Part shown: one piece after another, positions 38,448-48,374 of the stretch
How positions within the stretch are numbered: position 1 is the stretch's first letter
How the letters are laid out: the number at the start of each line of letters is the position of its first letter
Assembly (NCBI RefSeq): GCF_902170565.1
Contig: NZ_CABHXX010000084.1
Coordinates: 1 to 64,000 of the forward strand
Direction of reading: 5' to 3'
DNA length: 64,000 nt
Source of the DNA: Yersinia thracica
Lineage (GTDB): Bacteria; Pseudomonadota; Gammaproteobacteria; Enterobacterales; Enterobacteriaceae
Notes under the pieces: model-generated
The model's input: only the letters and a program-made list of their open reading frames with translations
Told to the model about the DNA's origin: nothing
The model's database searches: none
Position numbers and translations under genes: made by a program

Positions 38448-39761
38448 TTATCTCGCTGCCGCCATCAGGGCTTCAATGTCATCGGGATCTTTTACCACAC
38501 TGGCGGTCAGATTTTCGTTACCCGCCGCAGTAATCACGATGTCATCTTCAATCCGAATGCCAATACCGCGATATTGCGGCGGAACATCGGCATCTGGCGC
38601 GATATACAAGCCCGGCTCGATGGTCAGCACCATGCCCGGCTCAAGAATGCGCTCACGGTCACTGTTGCTGTAATCGCCGACATCATGCACATCCAGCCCC
38701 AGCCAGTGGCTCAAGCCGTGCATAAAGAAGGGACGGTGCGCTTGTTCAATAATCAGTTGCTCAACATCCCCTTTGAGGATGCCCAAATTCACCAAACCGG
38801 TAATCATAATCCGCACCACCTGGCTCGTGACTTCGCGGATGCTGGTCCCTGGCCGGTACAATTCCAGAGCTTTATTGATGGAAGCCAGCACGATGTCATA
38901 AATTTCCCGTTGTGCTGGGGTAAATTTACCGTTTACCGGGAAAGTTCGGGTGATATCACCGGCATAGCCCTGATATTCGCAACCGGCGTCAATCAGCACT
39001 AAATCGCCATCTCGCAGTTCGCACTCATTTTCGGTGTAATGCAAAATGCAGCCATTTTCACCGCCACCGACAATCGTGTTATACGCCGGATAACGCGCAC
39101 CATGGCGAGTAAATTCATGCAGAATCTCCCCCTCCAATTGGTACTCAAACATCCCTGGGCGGCATCTTTCCATCGCGCGGGTATGGGCCAATGCGCTAAT
39201 TTCACCGGCGCGGCGCATCACGGCAAGTTCTTCTTCTGACTTAAACAGGCGCATTTCATGCAACCATGGCCGCCAGTCAGTTAAGGTCGCGGGGGCGCGC
39301 AAGTTTTTACGAAAACCGTTACGCAATTTTTCCAGCGCGGCGAATACAATCTTATCCGCATAATCATATTGCCCTTGCGCGTGATAAATCACATCCAAGC
39401 GATTAAGCAGCAAATAGAGTTGCTCGTCGATTTCATCGAAAGGTAATGCGCGATCGATACCCAACTTCTCGGGCGCGGCCTCTTGCCCTAAACGGCGACC
39501 AAACCAGATTTCAGCGGTTAAATCCCGCACCCGGTTAAACAGCACGCTGTGGTTGTGAGTTTCATCGCTTTTCACCAGAATCAGCACCGCTTCCGGCTCA
39601 TTAAAGCCGGTCAGATAACTAAAATCGCTATTCTGCCGATAAGGATATTCAGAATCCGCACTGCGCGTGGCCTCTGGTGCGGCAAAAATAATGGCAGCAC
39701 TGCCCGAGGCCATCTTCGCCAACAGCGCCTGACGGCGGTTCTGGTATTCTTGCTGAGTCAT
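38448..39761 (-). CDS. pepP: Xaa-Pro aminopeptidase P
   Basis: 437 residues from the ATG at 39761, preceded by CAGGAGGGTGTA. The pita-bread peptidase domain has the five metal ligands: Asp in LIDAGCEYQGYAGDITRTF (two Asp), His in HGLSHWLGLDVHDVGD, and Glu in TIEPGLYI and IRIEDDI. It removes N-terminal residues before proline in the cytoplasm. It lies 54 bp downstream of ygfB. Confidence 0.95.
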   Translation of the reverse strand: MTQQEYQNRRQALLAKMASGSAAIIFAAPEATRSADSEYPYRQNSDFSYLTGFNEPEAVLILVKSDETHNHSVLFNRVRDLTAEIWFGRRLGQEAAPEKLGIDRALPFDEIDEQLYLLLNRLDVIYHAQGQYDYADKIVFAALEKLRNGFRKNLRAPATLTDWRPWLHEMRLFKSEEELAVMRRAGEISALAHTRAMERCRPGMFEYQLEGEILHEFTRHGARYPAYNTIVGGGENGCILHYTENECELRDGDLVLIDAGCEYQGYAGDITRTFPVNGKFTPAQREIYDIVLASINKALELYRPGTSIREVTSQVVRIMITGLVNLGILKGDVEQLIIEQAHRPFFMHGLSHWLGLDVHDVGDYSNSDRERILEPGMVLTIEPGLYIAPDADVPPQYRGIGIRIEDDIVITAAGNENLTASVVKDPDDIEALMAAAR

Positions 39762-39815
39762 TACACCCTCCTGAAATATCCGGTTTCCATCATTCAACAC
39801 ACGACACAGACCCGC

Positions 39816-40394
39816 TTAGTGTAATGTCGGCTTACGAACTTCCGGTGCAGTCGGTTTTTCTTGAGTAAATTCAATATGACACAAGATAGCCGCGACACGG
39901 ACATACTCAATGACTTCTTCCAATGATTGAGCCAGTTCTTCCTGATCTTCATCGTCGTCATATCCTAACTGAGCAATATTACGCAAATCATCAATGGCTT
40001 CGCCCACTTCATCTTTCACTTGCGCCAACTTCGGTTGCAGCATCCCAAGACCTAGCAGGAAATGGTTTACCCAGCCGGATAATGCATCAGCACGGTCAAA
40101 AACAGTGATTTCTTCACCTTCAGGGATCAGCAACTGAAACATAAAACCTTCGTTTTCCAGCGCTTCTTGTGTTGCTTCATGTAACTGCTGTAACGGCAAA
40201 CCAAGGGCTTGCGAAAAGGCGACACCCTCGTTGGTCAAGTCATGCACCAGTGCGCGCCAACCATCGTCTTTACTGCCCCCGCACAGCATGCCACTGATCA
40301 GGCCGTGCATTTCAGCAGGGGTTAATGCCACTGCTTGCTGGTTCAATGCCAGGGCAAGTGATTGGTAAGTCGGTAATGTATTCTCTATAGACAT
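39816..40394 (-). CDS. ygfB: UPF0149 family protein YgfB
   Basis: 192 residues, all-helical and acidic, with the family pattern [17 protein letters not shown] near the start and [32 protein letters not shown] near the end. In Pseudomonas the homologue dampens ampDh3 expression; the enterobacterial role is not known. It is first in the ygfB-pepP-ubiH-ubiI run and divergent from zapA. Confidence 0.92.
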   Translation of the reverse strand: MSIENTLPTYQSLALALNQQAVALTPAEMHGLISGMLCGGSKDDGWRALVHDLTNEGVAFSQALGLPLQQLHEATQEALENEGFMFQLLIPEGEEITVFDRADALSGWVNHFLLGLGMLQPKLAQVKDEVGEAIDDLRNIAQLGYDDDEDQEELAQSLEEVIEYVRVAAILCHIEFTQEKPTAPEVRKPTLH

Positions 40395-40475
40395 GCGTAT
40401 TGGTCATCGTTGGCAGGATAAGTTCGTGTTATGCTACCACCAAGAAAGGTCGCTATACCAGAAAACGCAACACTC

Positions 40476-40544
40476 TATACCCTATAGATTTCAAGATGCA
40501 GGAAGGCAGCTAACACACCTACAACTTGAAATATGACGGGTATT
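40476..40544. repeat. Internally deleted ERIC element
   Basis: Both ERIC ends are present (TATACCCTATAGATTTCAAG... and ...CAACTTGAAATATGACGGGTAT) but the central ~58 bp are missing, leaving a 69-bp near-palindrome between the divergent ygfB and zapA genes. Confidence 0.75.
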
Positions 40545-40652
40545 AGGGGTTGAATCTTGGTATCGAGGTATATATAGTGACGCCCGCTTTGCCGCTACGA
40601 GCATTTTGCCTCTGGTTTTCAGGGCTGGCGCGAAATTAGTCAGGAAGGTCGC

Positions 40653-40982
40653 ATGTCTGCACAACCGGTAGATATTCAAATTTTTGGTCGATCGTTAAGA
40701 GTGAACTGTCCGCCAGAACAACAAGATGCGTTGAACATGGCAGCCGAAGATCTTAACCAACGGTTGCAAGATCTGAAAGTTCGCACTAGAGTCACCAATA
40801 CTGAGCAGTTAGTTTTCATCGCGGCATTGAACGTATGTCACGAATTAGCTCAGGAAAGGTTGAAAACCCGTGACTATGCATCCAATATGGAGCAACGTAT
40901 TCGGATGTTACAACAGACCATTGAACAAGCGCTGCTTGAACAGGGCCGCATCTCTGAACGTCAAGATGCACAGTTTGAATAA
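40653..40982 (+). CDS. zapA: Cell division protein ZapA
   Basis: 109 residues: an N-terminal globular domain ([22 protein letters not shown]) and a C-terminal coiled coil ([19 protein letters not shown]). It crosslinks FtsZ filaments and recruits ZapB. It is upstream of the 6S RNA gene as in E. coli. Confidence 0.95.
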   Translation: MSAQPVDIQIFGRSLRVNCPPEQQDALNMAAEDLNQRLQDLKVRTRVTNTEQLVFIAALNVCHELAQERLKTRDYASNMEQRIRMLQQTIEQALLEQGRISERQDAQFE

Positions 40983-41019
40983 ATCTCTGTTGAATGATAG
41001 ATTCAGCAGTGAGTAAAGA

Positions 41020-41203
41020 ATTTCTCTGAGATGTTTGCCAGCGGGCCCGTCCCCTGAGCCGATAATTAATACCAACAGAATGTAGCGACTCCGTAACTGG
41101 TGCGCATGCTCGGTCCGCCGAGAAGCCTTAAGGTTGCGACGCTGCGTTCACCTTGAACCATGGGTTCAAGGGTTACAGCCTGCGGCGGCATCTCGGAGAT
41201 CCC
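41020..41203 (+). ncRNA. ssrS: 6S RNA
   Basis: Closely matches E. coli 6S RNA: 5' ATTTCTCTGAGATGTT, GCGGGCC-GTCCCCTGAGCCGAT, the internal GCATGCTCGGTCCG...CGAGAAGCCTTAA, and 3' GCCTGCGGCGGCATCTCGGAGAT. Ends pair to form the closing stem and the large central bubble mimics an open promoter that sequesters sigma-70 RNA polymerase. It is followed by ygfA. Confidence 0.96.
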
Positions 41204-41307
41204 TTTCTTATCGTGTAACACGCATTTCGGTTATCACGTTCGTCTTAATACAGACAATTTTCTATTCATTTACCTCAATCGTGTGTTTCAAGCCGCTAGC
41301 ATATTTT

Positions 41308-41434
<127 letters not shown>

Positions 41435-41444
41435 AGTCAATAAT

Positions 41445-42041
41445 ATGATTTCAAATCAACAGCATGCCATTGAGCGAAAAAAAATCCGCAGTGAAATTCG
41501 TGAGCGTCGGCGTCTGTTGACTCCCGAACAACAGCAGCAATCCGCCACTCTCGCAGCTCAACAAATCGCTTCCCACGACAAAATCCAGCAAGCCAATACT
41601 ATTGCCCTATTTCTGTCTTTTGATGGCGAGTTAGATACCGCCCCAGTTATCGAATTATTGTGGCAGCAGAAAAAACAGGTTTATCTCCCTATTCTTCATC
41701 CTTTCAGCCCCGGCCATTTACTGTTTCTCCACTATCGCCCTGATAGCCAGCTCATTCGTAATCGTTTGAAAATCCTGGAACCCCAATTAGATGTGCGCGA
41801 CGTACTGCCGTTAAACCGATTAGACGTGGTGATAACCCCGCTGGTGGCATTTGATAGCCACGGGCAGCGTTTAGGTATGGGAGGTGGCTTCTATGACCGA
41901 ACACTGCAAAACTGGCAGCAGGGTGGCCCCTATCCTATTGGTCTGGCCCATGATTGCCAGCGAGTCGAGCATTTGCCGAATGAACATTGGGATGTGCCGT
42001 TGCCAGAGATTGTGACACCGACCAAAGTATGGCAGTGGTGA
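41445..42041 (+). CDS. ygfA: 5-formyltetrahydrofolate cyclo-ligase (YgfA/Fau)
   Basis: 198 residues, about 16 longer than E. coli at the N-terminus. It has the family signatures FLSFDGELDT and the ATP/folate motif GQRLGMGGGFYDRTL near the C-terminus. It converts 5-formyl-THF to 5,10-methenyl-THF. It is cotranscribed with 6S RNA in E. coli. No strong Shine-Dalgarno is visible; the upstream 10 nt run straight into an ERIC element. Confidence 0.93.
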   Translation: MISNQQHAIERKKIRSEIRERRRLLTPEQQQQSATLAAQQIASHDKIQQANTIALFLSFDGELDTAPVIELLWQQKKQVYLPILHPFSPGHLLFLHYRPDSQLIRNRLKILEPQLDVRDVLPLNRLDVVITPLVAFDSHGQRLGMGGGFYDRTLQNWQQGGPYPIGLAHDCQRVEHLPNEHWDVPLPEIVTPTKVWQW

Positions 42042-42057
42042 GAGTTAACCTTTTGAT

Positions 42058-42094
42058 ATAAAAAAACACCCGATATCTGATAGATAGCGGGTGT
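42058..42094 (-). terminator. serA terminator
   Basis: AACACCCGATATCT pairs with AGATAGCGGGTGTT; on the minus strand a run of seven T follows. It is 24 bp beyond the serA stop codon, between convergent serA and ygfA. Confidence 0.8.
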
Positions 42095-42117
42095 TCAGTT
42101 ATTCAATACAACTCTTA

Positions 42118-43359
42118 TCAATAGAGCAAACGCGAACGGATAGTCCCTGGAATCGCCTTCATGGCCTGCAATGCTTTTTCTGCATTCTCTGCATCATCAG
42201 TTTCAACATCAATAACGACATAACCGATATCAGCACTGGTTTGCAAATACTGCGCCGCGATGTTGACGTTCTGCTCAGCAAAAATTTTGTTAATGCTGGT
42301 CAGAATACCGGGGCGATTCTCATGAATATGCAGCAGACGGCGGGTGTTATCACCATGAGCTGGCAGAGAAACTTCTGGGAAGTTAACCGCAGACAACGTT
42401 GAGCCGTTATCGGAATACTTCGCCAGTTTACCGGCCACTTCATCACCAATATTTTCCTGCGCTTCCTGAGTTGAACCACCGATATGCGGGGTCAATAACA
42501 CATTATCAAACTCGCACAATGGTGAATTGAACGGGTCTTTATTGGTTGCTGGCTCTTCAGGGAAAACGTCGATTGCCGCCCCTGCCAGATGATTACTGGC
42601 CAATGCATCACACAGTGCCGGGATATCAACCACCGTCCCACGAGAAGCATTAATCAGCATCGCGCCCGGTTTCATCAGAGCCAATTGCTCAGGGCCAATC
42701 ATATTCTTGGTGGAGTGATTTTCTGGCACATGCAAGCTAATCACATCACTCATATTCAGCAAATCAGACAGGTGGCGAACCTGCTGCGCATTCCCTAACG
42801 ACAGTTTATTTTCAATATCATAGAAGAACACTTTCATCCCGACACTTTCAGCCAGAATACCGAGCTGAGTCCCGATATGACCATAGCCGATAATACCCAG
42901 CTTTTTGCCACGGGCTTCATAGGAGCCAACAGCCAGCTTATTCCACTCGCCACGGTGTGCTTTGGCGTTAGCGGATGGAATACCGCGGAACATTAGCAGT
43001 AACTCGCCCAGAACCATTTCAGCTACCGAACGGGTATTGGAGAAAGGTGCATTGAATACCGGCACACCACGTTTAGTCGCCGCTTTTAAATCAACCTGAT
43101 TGGTACCGATACAGAAACAACCTACTGCAACCAACTTTTCTGCTGCAGCAAAGACTTCTTCGGACAGATGCGTACGCGATCGAATCCCAACGAAGTGAGC
43201 ATCACGAATAGATTCTTTCAGTGATTCGGTGTCTAAGGCACCTTTATGATATTCAATATTGCTATAACCGGCTGCACGCAGATTATCAACCGTGCTCTGG
43301 TGCACCCCTTCCACTAACAGAAACTTAATTCTGTCTTTCTCCAGTGATACTTTTGCCAT
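42118..43359 (-). CDS. serA: D-3-phosphoglycerate dehydrogenase
   Basis: 413 residues from MAKVSLEKDRIKFLLVEG; an in-frame extension to 43482 has no family similarity. It has a NAD-binding domain with GIIGYGHIGTQLG (about 158-170), catalytic Arg/Glu/His in the TPHIGGSTQEAQENIG region (about 292), and a C-terminal ACT domain (about 340-413) for serine feedback inhibition. It is the first step of serine synthesis. Confidence 0.97.
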   Translation of the reverse strand: MAKVSLEKDRIKFLLVEGVHQSTVDNLRAAGYSNIEYHKGALDTESLKESIRDAHFVGIRSRTHLSEEVFAAAEKLVAVGCFCIGTNQVDLKAATKRGVPVFNAPFSNTRSVAEMVLGELLLMFRGIPSANAKAHRGEWNKLAVGSYEARGKKLGIIGYGHIGTQLGILAESVGMKVFFYDIENKLSLGNAQQVRHLSDLLNMSDVISLHVPENHSTKNMIGPEQLALMKPGAMLINASRGTVVDIPALCDALASNHLAGAAIDVFPEEPATNKDPFNSPLCEFDNVLLTPHIGGSTQEAQENIGDEVAGKLAKYSDNGSTLSAVNFPEVSLPAHGDNTRRLLHIHENRPGILTSINKIFAEQNVNIAAQYLQTSADIGYVVIDVETDDAENAEKALQAMKAIPGTIRSRLLY

Positions 43360-43557
43360 GTCCCCGACCCTATTTTCAGACTTCAGATGTGGCTGACGAT
43401 ATCGAATGAATCCGGTCAGCACCCAGTCAACATAACAAATATTTCGCGGGCGGCAATACAAACGATTGCCCCCCGTCAGCATAACAAGCAGTGCAAATGT
43501 TAATTTATGGAATAAAAAACTGGCGGAGACTGAGTTAATGGCAGGTTAAGAAAATGA

Positions 43558-43598
43558 AATGATTAAATGTGATATATATCACCAAATTTAATCATTTT
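43558..43598. promoter_or_regulatory. Long palindrome with CRP-like core upstream of serA
   Basis: Perfect 12-bp arms AAATGATTAAAT (43558-43569) and ATTTAATCATTT (43587-43598) enclose TGTGATATATATCACC (43569-43584), a near-consensus CRP site. It lies about 200 bp upstream of serA and 70 bp beyond the end of rpiA, in a 311-bp gap otherwise without recognisable features. It could be a CRP or Lrp site for serA, or the terminator of rpiA; symmetry alone cannot decide. Confidence 0.5.
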
Positions 43599-43670
43599 AA
43601 GAAAAGAGTTTTAAAGGCACAATTTATCCGGGTGAAGCCAATAACCTCACCCTAAATAATATTCATTCAA

Positions 43671-44351
43671 CTACTTGAGCACGACCGTCTTAACACCATC
43701 GATCATCTTAACACCATCGGCAGTACCAATCAGCGCCACATCAGCACCTCGGTTGGCAAATAACCCCACGGTGACCACACCGGCGATACCATTAATTTTA
43801 TTTTCGAGCGCAATGGCATCCAATATAGTCAGGTTGTGCACATCCAAAATAACATTGCCATTATCCGTCAGGACATTTTGGCGATATTCAGGTAACCCGC
43901 CCAATTTCACCAGCTCGCGGGCAACATAAGAACGCGCCATCGGGATAACTTCGACCGGCAGTGGGAACTTACCCAAAACATCAACCTGTTTGGATGCGTC
44001 AGCAATACAGATGAATTTACGGGAAATGGCCGCAATGATTTTCTCGCGGGTCAGTGCTGCACCACCGCCTTTAATCATCTGCATTTGGCTGTTAATTTCA
44101 TCCGCGCCATCGACATAAATATCCAGCACATCGACTTCATTGCAATCAAACACCTGAATACCATAGCTTTTCAGCTTAGCGGTAGAGGCATCAGAGCTGG
44201 AAACGGCCCCTTCAATTTGGCCTTTGATGGAGGCAAGGGCATCAATAAAATGTGCCGCAGTAGAGCCGGTGCCGACCCCAACGATAGTGCCGGGTTTGAC
44301 ATAATCTAATGCTGCCCAGCCCACTGCTTTTTTAAGTTCATCCTGAGTCAT
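43671..44351 (-). CDS. rpiA: Ribose-5-phosphate isomerase A
   Basis: 226 residues from [11 protein letters not shown]. It has the phosphate loop [26 protein letters not shown] with catalytic Asp, and [13 protein letters not shown]. coli RpiA has 219 residues; the C-terminus here reads [17 protein letters not shown], in which [12 protein letters not shown] looks like a short tandem duplication. It interconverts ribose-5-P and ribulose-5-P. It is divergent from argP. Confidence 0.96.
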   Translation of the reverse strand: MTQDELKKAVGWAALDYVKPGTIVGVGTGSTAAHFIDALASIKGQIEGAVSSSDASTAKLKSYGIQVFDCNEVDVLDIYVDGADEINSQMQMIKGGGAALTREKIIAAISRKFICIADASKQVDVLGKFPLPVEVIPMARSYVARELVKLGGLPEYRQNVLTDNGNVILDVHNLTILDAIALENKINGIAGVVTVGLFANRGADVALIGTADGVKMIDGVKTVVLK

Positions 44352-44571
44352 GGTAAGTTCACGCCTTGATGTGAAAGAAAACCTGACGTCATTATAGAGC
44401 ATATATATGATAAAACATCGCAATAAAGCCGGCTCATGTCGGCGGTAATTCTAGCTGGATCACAGTTACGCCGGTTTATTTGTGGCGAGCCATCCGGTAT
44501 TCCAACATAGAAAAATGAACAAAATGTGGCATAGTGCGGTATTAACTTAAATATTTGGAGAGATGACTCCG

Positions 44572-45465
44572 ATGAAACGCCCAGACTACCGTACGCTACA
44601 AGCGCTGGACGCGGTGATCCGTGAACGCGGTTTTGAACGCGCGGCACAAAAACTCTGCATCACCCAATCGGCGGTATCTCAACGCATTAAGCAGTTGGAA
44701 AATCTGTTCGGTCAGCCGCTATTGGTACGCACCGTGCCCCCTCGCCCAACTGAGCAAGGGCAGAAACTGCTCGCCTTACTGCATCAGGTTGAACTGCTGG
44801 AAGAAGAGTGGCTCGGCAATGATAATGGCGGCGACACCCCGCTGTTGCTGTCATTGGCGGTCAATGCCGACAGTCTGGCAACCTGGCTGCTGCCGGCGCT
44901 AAAACCGGTGTTGGCAGACTCCCCTATCCGGCTGAATTTACAAGTTGAAGATGAAACCCGCACTCAAGAGCGGTTACGCCGTGGCGAGGTGGTGGGCGCG
45001 GTCAGTATCCAGCCTCAACCGCTACCAAGCTGCCTGGTTGATCAGCTCGGCGCACTGGATTATCTGTTTGTGGCGTCAAAACCCTTTGCCGATCGCTACT
45101 TTCCCAATGGCGTGACCCGCTCGGCATTGCTGAAAGCACCTGCCGTGGCCTTTGACCATTTGGATGATATGCATCAGGCATTTTTACAGCAGAATTTCGA
45201 TTTGTCGCCCGGCAGTGTGCCGTGCCATATTGTTAACTCGTCGGAAGCTTTTGTACAGTTAGCAAGGCAAGGCACCACCTGCTGTATGATCCCGCATTTG
45301 CAAATCGAAAAAGAGTTGGCATCCGGTGAATTAATTGACCTAACGCCGGGGTTATTGCAACGGCGGATGCTGTACTGGCATCGATTTGCACCAGAAAGCC
45401 GGACAATGAGAAAGGTAACTGATGCCCTGTTATCTCACGGGCATCAGGTATTACGGCAAGATTAG
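44572..45465 (+). CDS. argP: LysR-type regulator ArgP (IciA)
   Basis: 297 residues from [15 protein letters not shown]; an ATG at 44563 overlaps the GGAGAG ribosome site. It is nearly identical to E. coli ArgP: winged helix [23 protein letters not shown] (about 19-41) and an effector domain. With arginine it activates argO; with lysine it traps RNA polymerase there. argO lies about 1 kb downstream on the other strand. Confidence 0.97.
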   Translation: MKRPDYRTLQALDAVIRERGFERAAQKLCITQSAVSQRIKQLENLFGQPLLVRTVPPRPTEQGQKLLALLHQVELLEEEWLGNDNGGDTPLLLSLAVNADSLATWLLPALKPVLADSPIRLNLQVEDETRTQERLRRGEVVGAVSIQPQPLPSCLVDQLGALDYLFVASKPFADRYFPNGVTRSALLKAPAVAFDHLDDMHQAFLQQNFDLSPGSVPCHIVNSSEAFVQLARQGTTCCMIPHLQIEKELASGELIDLTPGLLQRRMLYWHRFAPESRTMRKVTDALLSHGHQVLRQD

Positions 45466-45466
45466 C

Positions 45467-46222
45467 TTATTTGACGGCAGCTGCGGGCGTGTTGGCGCTG
45501 GTTTTCAGCTCAAACACGACATCAACTTGATCATCAAAATGGATGGTTTGTTGCTCATAAGTTTGGGCTGCATCATTGGCTGGTGCGGCATCAGCACTCT
45601 TGAACATACGCGCTACCGGCATTGGCTGGTAGTTAGCGGCACGGTAACGAATACTGTATACCGGCCCCAATTTAACCTTAAATCCATCAGCCAAAGCGCC
45701 AGCCTGGCTAATGGCATTCTCGATGGCTTTTTGACGAACCTGTTCACGATAAGTGTCCGGGTTAGCAACACCAAGCTCGACGGAGTGAATTTCATTAAGG
45801 CCCGATTTGAGTGCGCCATCCAGTAACTCATTCAACTTATCCAACTGGCGCAGTGTCACTTGAACCTGACGTACCGCACGGTAGCCTTTCAATACGGCTT
45901 CACCGGTTTTCTGATAATCATATTCAGCTTGAGTCCGGATATTAGCCGCATTGATATCTTTTTTCTCAATGCCACTCTTACGCAGGAAATCAAAATATTG
46001 TGCGACGCGGGTATCTGCCTGTTTCTTAGCCTCAGCGGCATCTTTGGCAGAGACACTCACTTCGATGGTAATGGTGGCAATATCTGGAGCCGCATCAACA
46101 CTGGCGGTTCCCGAGGTGACAACATGCGGCCCTTCTGGTAGTTCGGCCGCCTGAACTTGCAGCGCCAAAGGTAACGTCCCTAATCCCATCATTGCGGCCA
46201 AAGCCAATGTCTTTAACTTCAC
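45467..46222 (-). CDS. yggE: Periplasmic SIMPL-domain protein YggE
   Basis: 251 residues from a GTG at 46222, preceded by AGGAGG at 4-5 nt; the longer open frame upstream runs through an ERIC element. The signal peptide is KLKTLALAAMMGLGTLPLALQVQA, then a DUF541/SIMPL domain with the HVVTSGTASVDAAPDIATITIEV start. In E. coli it is linked to oxidative-stress defence; its mechanism is unknown. It is convergent with argP, with a 1-bp gap. Confidence 0.92.
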   Translation of the reverse strand: MKLKTLALAAMMGLGTLPLALQVQAAELPEGPHVVTSGTASVDAAPDIATITIEVSVSAKDAAEAKKQADTRVAQYFDFLRKSGIEKKDINAANIRTQAEYDYQKTGEAVLKGYRAVRQVQVTLRQLDKLNELLDGALKSGLNEIHSVELGVANPDTYREQVRQKAIENAISQAGALADGFKVKLGPVYSIRYRAANYQPMPVARMFKSADAAPANDAAQTYEQQTIHFDDQVDVVFELKTSANTPAAAVK

Positions 46223-46251
46223 AGAGCCTCCTAAGATAATCATAATAAAAC

Positions 46252-46378
46252 TATGCACTAAATAATTCGAGTTGCATGAAGGCGGCAACTGAGCGAGTCC
46301 CCAGGAGCTTACACAAGTCAGTGACTGGGGTGAACGAAGGCAGCCAACACACATGCAGCTTGAAGTATGACGGGTATA
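46252..46378. repeat. ERIC element, full length (127 bp)
   Basis: It runs from TATGCACTAAATAATTCGAG to GAAGTATGACGGGTATA. Its centre, GAGTCCCCAGGAGCTTACAC / GTGACTGGGGTGAACG, matches the classical ERIC1R/ERIC2 primer region better than the other copies here. It lies between argO and yggE, 30 bp upstream of the yggE start. Confidence 0.94.
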
Positions 46379-46431
46379 AGACAACCGTAGCATATCTTAC
46401 TAAATTAGGGATTCGGATTAATGATAAAAAC

Positions 46432-47049
46432 TTACAGACTCATTCCCTGCCGTGCTAACTGAAAAGCAATAAACCACATCACGCTCCCCACAAGTAGATT
46501 GATGACCCGCTGTGAAGTTGGGCGGTTAAGCCATGGCGATAACCACGCGGCCAGCAACGCCAGAGCAAAAAACCAGGTTACAGAGGCGCTCACGGCACCA
46601 AAAGCAAACCACGGCCGAACATCCGGTAATAGCTGGCCCCCTAAGCTCCCCAGCACCACAAAAGTATCCAGATAAACATGCGGGTTAAGCCAGGTCACCG
46701 CCAATAACGTGACCAGAATGCGCCAGCGCCCTTGCGCACCTGCGGCAACAGTTGATGACGAGCTATCGCCACGCCATGCAGCCATTAATGCCCCCCAACC
46801 GTACCACAACAGAAATGCCACGCCGCCCCAAGTCACCAGAGCCAGTAGCAATGGAGAACGGTTCAGTAAAGCACTGCCACCAAAAATACCAGCACAAATC
46901 AATATGATGTCACTGAGGGCGCACAACGCGGCACTCATCAAATGGTGCTGCCGCTTAATGCCCTGATTCATCACAAAGGCATTTTGTGGCCCGAGGGGGA
47001 GGATCATGGCCGCACTCAGGGCAAAGCCTTGCAAATAGACAGCTAACAT
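46432..47049 (-). CDS. argO: Arginine exporter ArgO (LysE family)
   Basis: 205 residues with about six membrane helices. The LysE signature [11 protein letters not shown] follows the first helix (about 20-30), with [16 protein letters not shown] in the middle. It exports arginine and canavanine; in E. coli it is activated by ArgP, encoded nearby. Confidence 0.95.
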   Translation of the reverse strand: MLAVYLQGFALSAAMILPLGPQNAFVMNQGIKRQHHLMSAALCALSDIILICAGIFGGSALLNRSPLLLALVTWGGVAFLLWYGWGALMAAWRGDSSSSTVAAGAQGRWRILVTLLAVTWLNPHVYLDTFVVLGSLGGQLLPDVRPWFAFGAVSASVTWFFALALLAAWLSPWLNRPTSQRVINLLVGSVMWFIAFQLARQGMSL

Positions 47050-47213
47050 ACTGTTACCTTTAAATAATACTCAAAACAAACTGAGAGAATTGTTGAAGAA
47101 TTAGCAGCATATTACGGGGAGATAACCATCAGAGGAAATTGATATTTCTTATCTACTATAAGTAAGTCTAATAATTAATAAACAAAAGCTCGCACGGGAA
47201 AAGAAGATAAGAA

Positions 47214-47237
47214 AAACGGGCCAATAATAGCCCGTTT
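47214..47237 (-). terminator. mscS terminator
   Basis: AAACGGGC-8-GCCCGTTT; on the minus strand it ends in TTTTTC. It is 26 bp beyond the mscS stop codon. Confidence 0.75.
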
Positions 47238-47262
47238 TGACTGGGTTTACTGCTATCAGGTT

Positions 47263-48132
47263 TTATGCTGTCGGAGCAGATTCTGCTTTATCAACCTGAT
47301 GCAAATGCACATCCATCTGCGGGTAAGGAATGCCAATTTTGTGGGCATCCAACGCGCGTTTGAAGTTCTCCATCAGATCCCAATAAACGTCCATGGCATC
47401 GCCGTTGGTGGTCCAGACGCGCACGGTAAAGTTTAATGACGAAGCCGCCATCTCATTCAAACGCACGGTAACCCCTTTGTCATGCATGATGCGGGAATCG
47501 GCTGCAATGATGTCACCCAGCACTTTCTTCACCACATCAATATCAGCATCATAGGCCACACCAATAACCATATCAGTACGGCGATTGGGCTCACGGCTGG
47601 TGTTGATAATGTTGTTGGCGATAATTTTACCATTCGGTACAACAATAATTTTGTCATCGACAGTGCGCAACGTGGTTGAGAAAATCTGCACCTGCACCAC
47701 AGTACCGGCTACACCGCCCAGATCGACATATTCACCCGCTTTAAATGGTCGGAAGGCCACCAGTAACACGCCAGCGGCAAAGTTGGACAGTGAGCCTTGC
47801 AGCGCCAAACCGACCGCTAAACCGGCGGCACCAATAACCGCAATCACCGAGGCAGTTTGTACCCCAAGGCGCCCCAACACCGCGACGATAGTAAAAGCCA
47901 GAATACTGTAGCGCGCCATTGCCGCCAGGAAATCTGCTACGGTGAGATCAATACCCCGTAACTTCATTACCCGACTGAGCATGCCGGAAACCACTTTGGC
48001 AATAATCGAACCGACAATCAGGGTCAGTAACGCCGCGACAATATTGACCGCATATTGAATCAGTAATTCCTGATTATTCACCAACCAGCTACTCGCTTCA
48101 TTGATACCATCAACTACGTTTAATTCGTCCAT
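47263..48132 (-). CDS. mscS: Small-conductance mechanosensitive channel MscS
   Basis: 289 residues: three membrane helices (TM3 is the Gly/Ala-rich pore helix [29 protein letters not shown], about 96-124), then the cytoplasmic beta domain with [19 protein letters not shown] and the vestibule ending VDVHLHQ-like sequence. It releases solutes during hypo-osmotic shock. Confidence 0.96.
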   Translation of the reverse strand: MDELNVVDGINEASSWLVNNQELLIQYAVNIVAALLTLIVGSIIAKVVSGMLSRVMKLRGIDLTVADFLAAMARYSILAFTIVAVLGRLGVQTASVIAVIGAAGLAVGLALQGSLSNFAAGVLLVAFRPFKAGEYVDLGGVAGTVVQVQIFSTTLRTVDDKIIVVPNGKIIANNIINTSREPNRRTDMVIGVAYDADIDVVKKVLGDIIAADSRIMHDKGVTVRLNEMAASSLNFTVRVWTTNGDAMDVYWDLMENFKRALDAHKIGIPYPQMDVHLHQVDKAESAPTA

Positions 48133-48327
48133 TTAAACCATCCTACAAATAGCTCCCTGCGGGAGAAATTACGCCAAAAGTGCTGCCCTGTGCTGACTGA
48201 TACAGCGGGCAGTCCGTTTAGGGTAACCAACAATGGAGAATGTTGCCAATTTTGGCAGTCCCGTAAAGCCAACAATAACGACTATAGAGTCGGTAGCAGC
48301 AGCTAAAAAAACAGCTCACTAACAACG

Positions 48328-48352
48328 AAAAAAGGCCCTTTCGGGCCTTTTA
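48328..48352 (-). terminator. epd-pgk-fbaA operon terminator
   Basis: AAAAGGCCC-TTTC-GGGCCTTTT hairpin followed on the minus strand by TTTTTCG. It lies just beyond the fbaA stop codon. Confidence 0.8.
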
Positions 48353-48374
48353 AAACAGTCAAAATAAGACTGAA

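Noticed and set aside
42042..42117. Possible riboswitch or attenuator near serA/ygfA
   Set aside because: The structure is a plain convergent terminator hairpin with a T-run; no aptamer-like features.
45422..45826. 134-codon plus-strand frame overlapping argP and yggE
   Set aside because: It is antisense to yggE, whose coding sequence is clear, and has no family similarity.
46223..46393. N-terminal extension of yggE to an ATG at 46393
   Set aside because: The extension translates an ERIC element; the GTG at 46222 has AGGAGG in front and a normal signal peptide after it.
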